From Methanobacterium_C sp963845285 (GTDB taxonomy: Archaea > Methanobacteriota > Methanobacteria > Methanobacteriales > Methanobacteriaceae), in contig CAWJRO010000016.1 in the NCBI GenBank assembly GCA_963845285.1, positions 1 to 64,000 of the forward strand: DNA of 64,000 bases. The letters are read 5' to 3'. The position numbers and the translations under genes were made by a program. Positions 62,977 through 64,000 of this stretch are shown piece by piece (positions within the stretch are counted from its first letter, which is position 1; every line of letters begins with the position of its first letter). Under the pieces are notes generated by a model, which was not told where the DNA came from, did no database searches, and saw only the letters and a list, made by a program, of their open reading frames with translations.

Positions 62977-63265
62977 GTTCTTTCCCTCTAGATTTTTGAA
63001 ATGCTTTCTCATCTTAATTGTACTTCACTATTTTCATTAAAGAATGATTCCTCATTATTATTGTATTAAATAAATTTTAATATATAAAATAAATAGGATT
63101 TTGTAGAATTGTAAAATCTTTTTTGAAAATGAGAGCAATAAGTAAAATATTTAGGCAAATTTTTTAAAAAACTAGGAAATAAAACTTTATACCTCGCTGA
63201 AATAATGATAATGATTAATTAGAATACTTAATAAATTTTTTTAAAGTGAATGGGTTACCAATTTT
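62977..63265. other. Intergenic AT-rich, no gene recognised
   Basis: Promoter region for the DUF262 gene and the right part leading to the end of the next IS. No frame of interest. Confidence 0.4.
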
Positions 63266-63285
63266 ATTGGCACTGTCAAAAACTT
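63266..63285. other. Candidate terminal sequence of the second IS
   Basis: attggcactgtcaaaaactt lies just outside and at the stop codon of the partial transposase. A 19 of 20 match occurs at 5239-5258 (attgacactgtcaaaaactt), where no transposase is present. Confidence 0.35.
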
Positions 63286-63998
63286 GGGGGTTGGGTGTTA
63301 AACAGTTTTTTCTGGTTTTGAATTTCTTTTCTAATGTTTATTCGTGACATTGCACCTGTTTTAATCTTCATTAACCTCTTAACACTTTTAGGAAAGGTTT
63401 TTTGAAAGCTATTCTCTATTCTGTTTGAAGTTCGTTCAATATTTCCATCTTCCAAGAATGCAAAGAAGGTTTTAAAATAAGGCACCAAAGAATCACAGAT
63501 AATTGATTGAATAACCTCTGAATAATCACTAATTTTACTTAAAATTTCGTTAAATTTCTTTCTAGCATTTTTAAAAGATTTACTCTCAAATAAACTGAAT
63601 AATTCTAGTTTTTCTTTCCGTATTTTCTTTATTTCTTCTCTATTTAACTTATTTTCTCGGATATGTTTCTTTATGATTTTGTTAAAGTTTTTAAGTGTGT
63701 GAAAATAGCACCATTGGTGTTTAAACCCTAATTTTTCAATAATTGGTTTATATTTCTCATCTAAATCTGTAGTTATGGCAATTTTATTTTTATTCCTCGT
63801 ATTTTGCCATAAAAACTCTTGTATATTCTTAGAATTCTCTTTAGAGTATATTTCATCAGCAACAATAATATCCTGTTTACTGTCGAATAAAGTGAATCTG
63901 TAATTCCACACACCTTTAATTTTAACCCACTCCACATCAAAAATGTAATATCCTGAATAACGGTTTTTAGACTCGTTTTTATGGTTTTTATATCCCAG
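63276..63998 (-). CDS. Transposase, partial (cut by the window end)
   Basis: The frame is open from 63998 to a TAA at 63276, about 240 residues of a DDE/MULE-like transposase: SGYYIFDVEWVKIKGVWNYR (first D), IAITTDLDEKYKPIIEKLGF (second D), HQWCYFHTLKNFNKIIKKHI, and NIERTSNRIENSFQKTFPKS (last acidic residue with the RxxN-E pattern). Upstream codons continue beyond the window, so the N-terminal DNA-binding part is missing here. Confidence 0.82.
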   Translation of the reverse strand: MGYKNHKNESKNRYSGYYIFDVEWVKIKGVWNYRFTLFDSKQDIIVADEIYSKENSKNIQEFLWQNTRNKNKIAITTDLDEKYKPIIEKLGFKHQWCYFHTLKNFNKIIKKHIRENKLNREEIKKIRKEKLELFSLFESKSFKNARKKFNEILSKISDYSEVIQSIICDSLVPYFKTFFAFLEDGNIERTSNRIENSFQKTFPKSVKRLMKIKTGAMSRINIRKEIQNQKKLFNTQPPSF

Positions 63999-64000
63999 TA

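Overview
The window looks like a chromosomal segment of a hydrogenotrophic methanogen of the Methanobacteriales, most likely Methanobacterium or a close relative. The evidence is the complete run of the energy-converting hydrogenase B genes (ehbA to ehbP), the block of CBS-domain genes next to an archaeal RNA ligase, queE/queD beside a DUF366 gene, the low G+C, and Shine-Dalgarno sites of the GGAGG/GGTGAT type. No tRNA, rRNA or CRISPR array was recognised.

Layout. 1-6.7 kb (minus strand): a TPR protein cut by the window edge, coaBC, a zinc-finger/KH RNA-binding protein, an AIM24-like protein, a PsbP-like lipoprotein and a Thr-rich membrane protein. 6.7-15.3 kb (minus): pheA, RNA ligase, five consecutive CBS-domain genes, queE, queD and DUF366, many touching or overlapping, so probably one or two operons. 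15.5-19.8 kb: a PPC/DUF296 protein divergent from a nucleotidyltransferase, then homoserine dehydrogenase and a Cas4-like nuclease. 20-24.4 kb (mostly minus): cupin, a DUF6448-like protein, a rubredoxin-hybrid cluster protein fusion and an ACT/DUF5612 protein, plus one of two paralogous small acidic proteins. 24.5-32.1 kb: a decayed PNPOx-fold gene, Hsp20 with an unusual repeated N-terminus, a DASS transporter, a universal stress protein, a multi-PAS protein and the second small paralogue. 32.2-38.7 kb: a TetR/DUF116 operon, a stretch of decayed genes (polysaccharide pyruvyl transferase, acyl-CoA synthetase), an iron-sulfur flavoprotein and a hypothetical protein. 39.2-49 kb (minus): the ehb operon, with an extra 44-residue ORF between ehbE and ehbF. 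49.4-57.2 kb: membrane proteins, a YdjM-like protein, an aspartoacylase-like protein, argG, a BofA-like protein and Nnr. 57.2-64 kb is accessory: a frameshifted tyrosine recombinase, a ribbon-helix-helix-like protein, an IS1182-type insertion sequence, a DUF262/DUF1524 (GmrSD-like) gene and a second, partial transposase.

Main observations beyond the gene list: (1) a family of four ~107-bp MITE-like elements with matching 4-5 bp target duplications, one with termini like those of the resident IS; (2) several genes whose coding evidence begins upstream of any ATG/GTG/TTG codon, with good Shine-Dalgarno sites in front of ATT or CTG codons; (3) a small translationally coupled ORF inside ehb; (4) a 12-8-12 bp inverted repeat, shaped like a tyrosine recombinase core site, in the accessory end; (5) putative operator pairs around the TATA boxes of the tetR and bofA-like genes. 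All calls are from reading the sequence; no database search was run.
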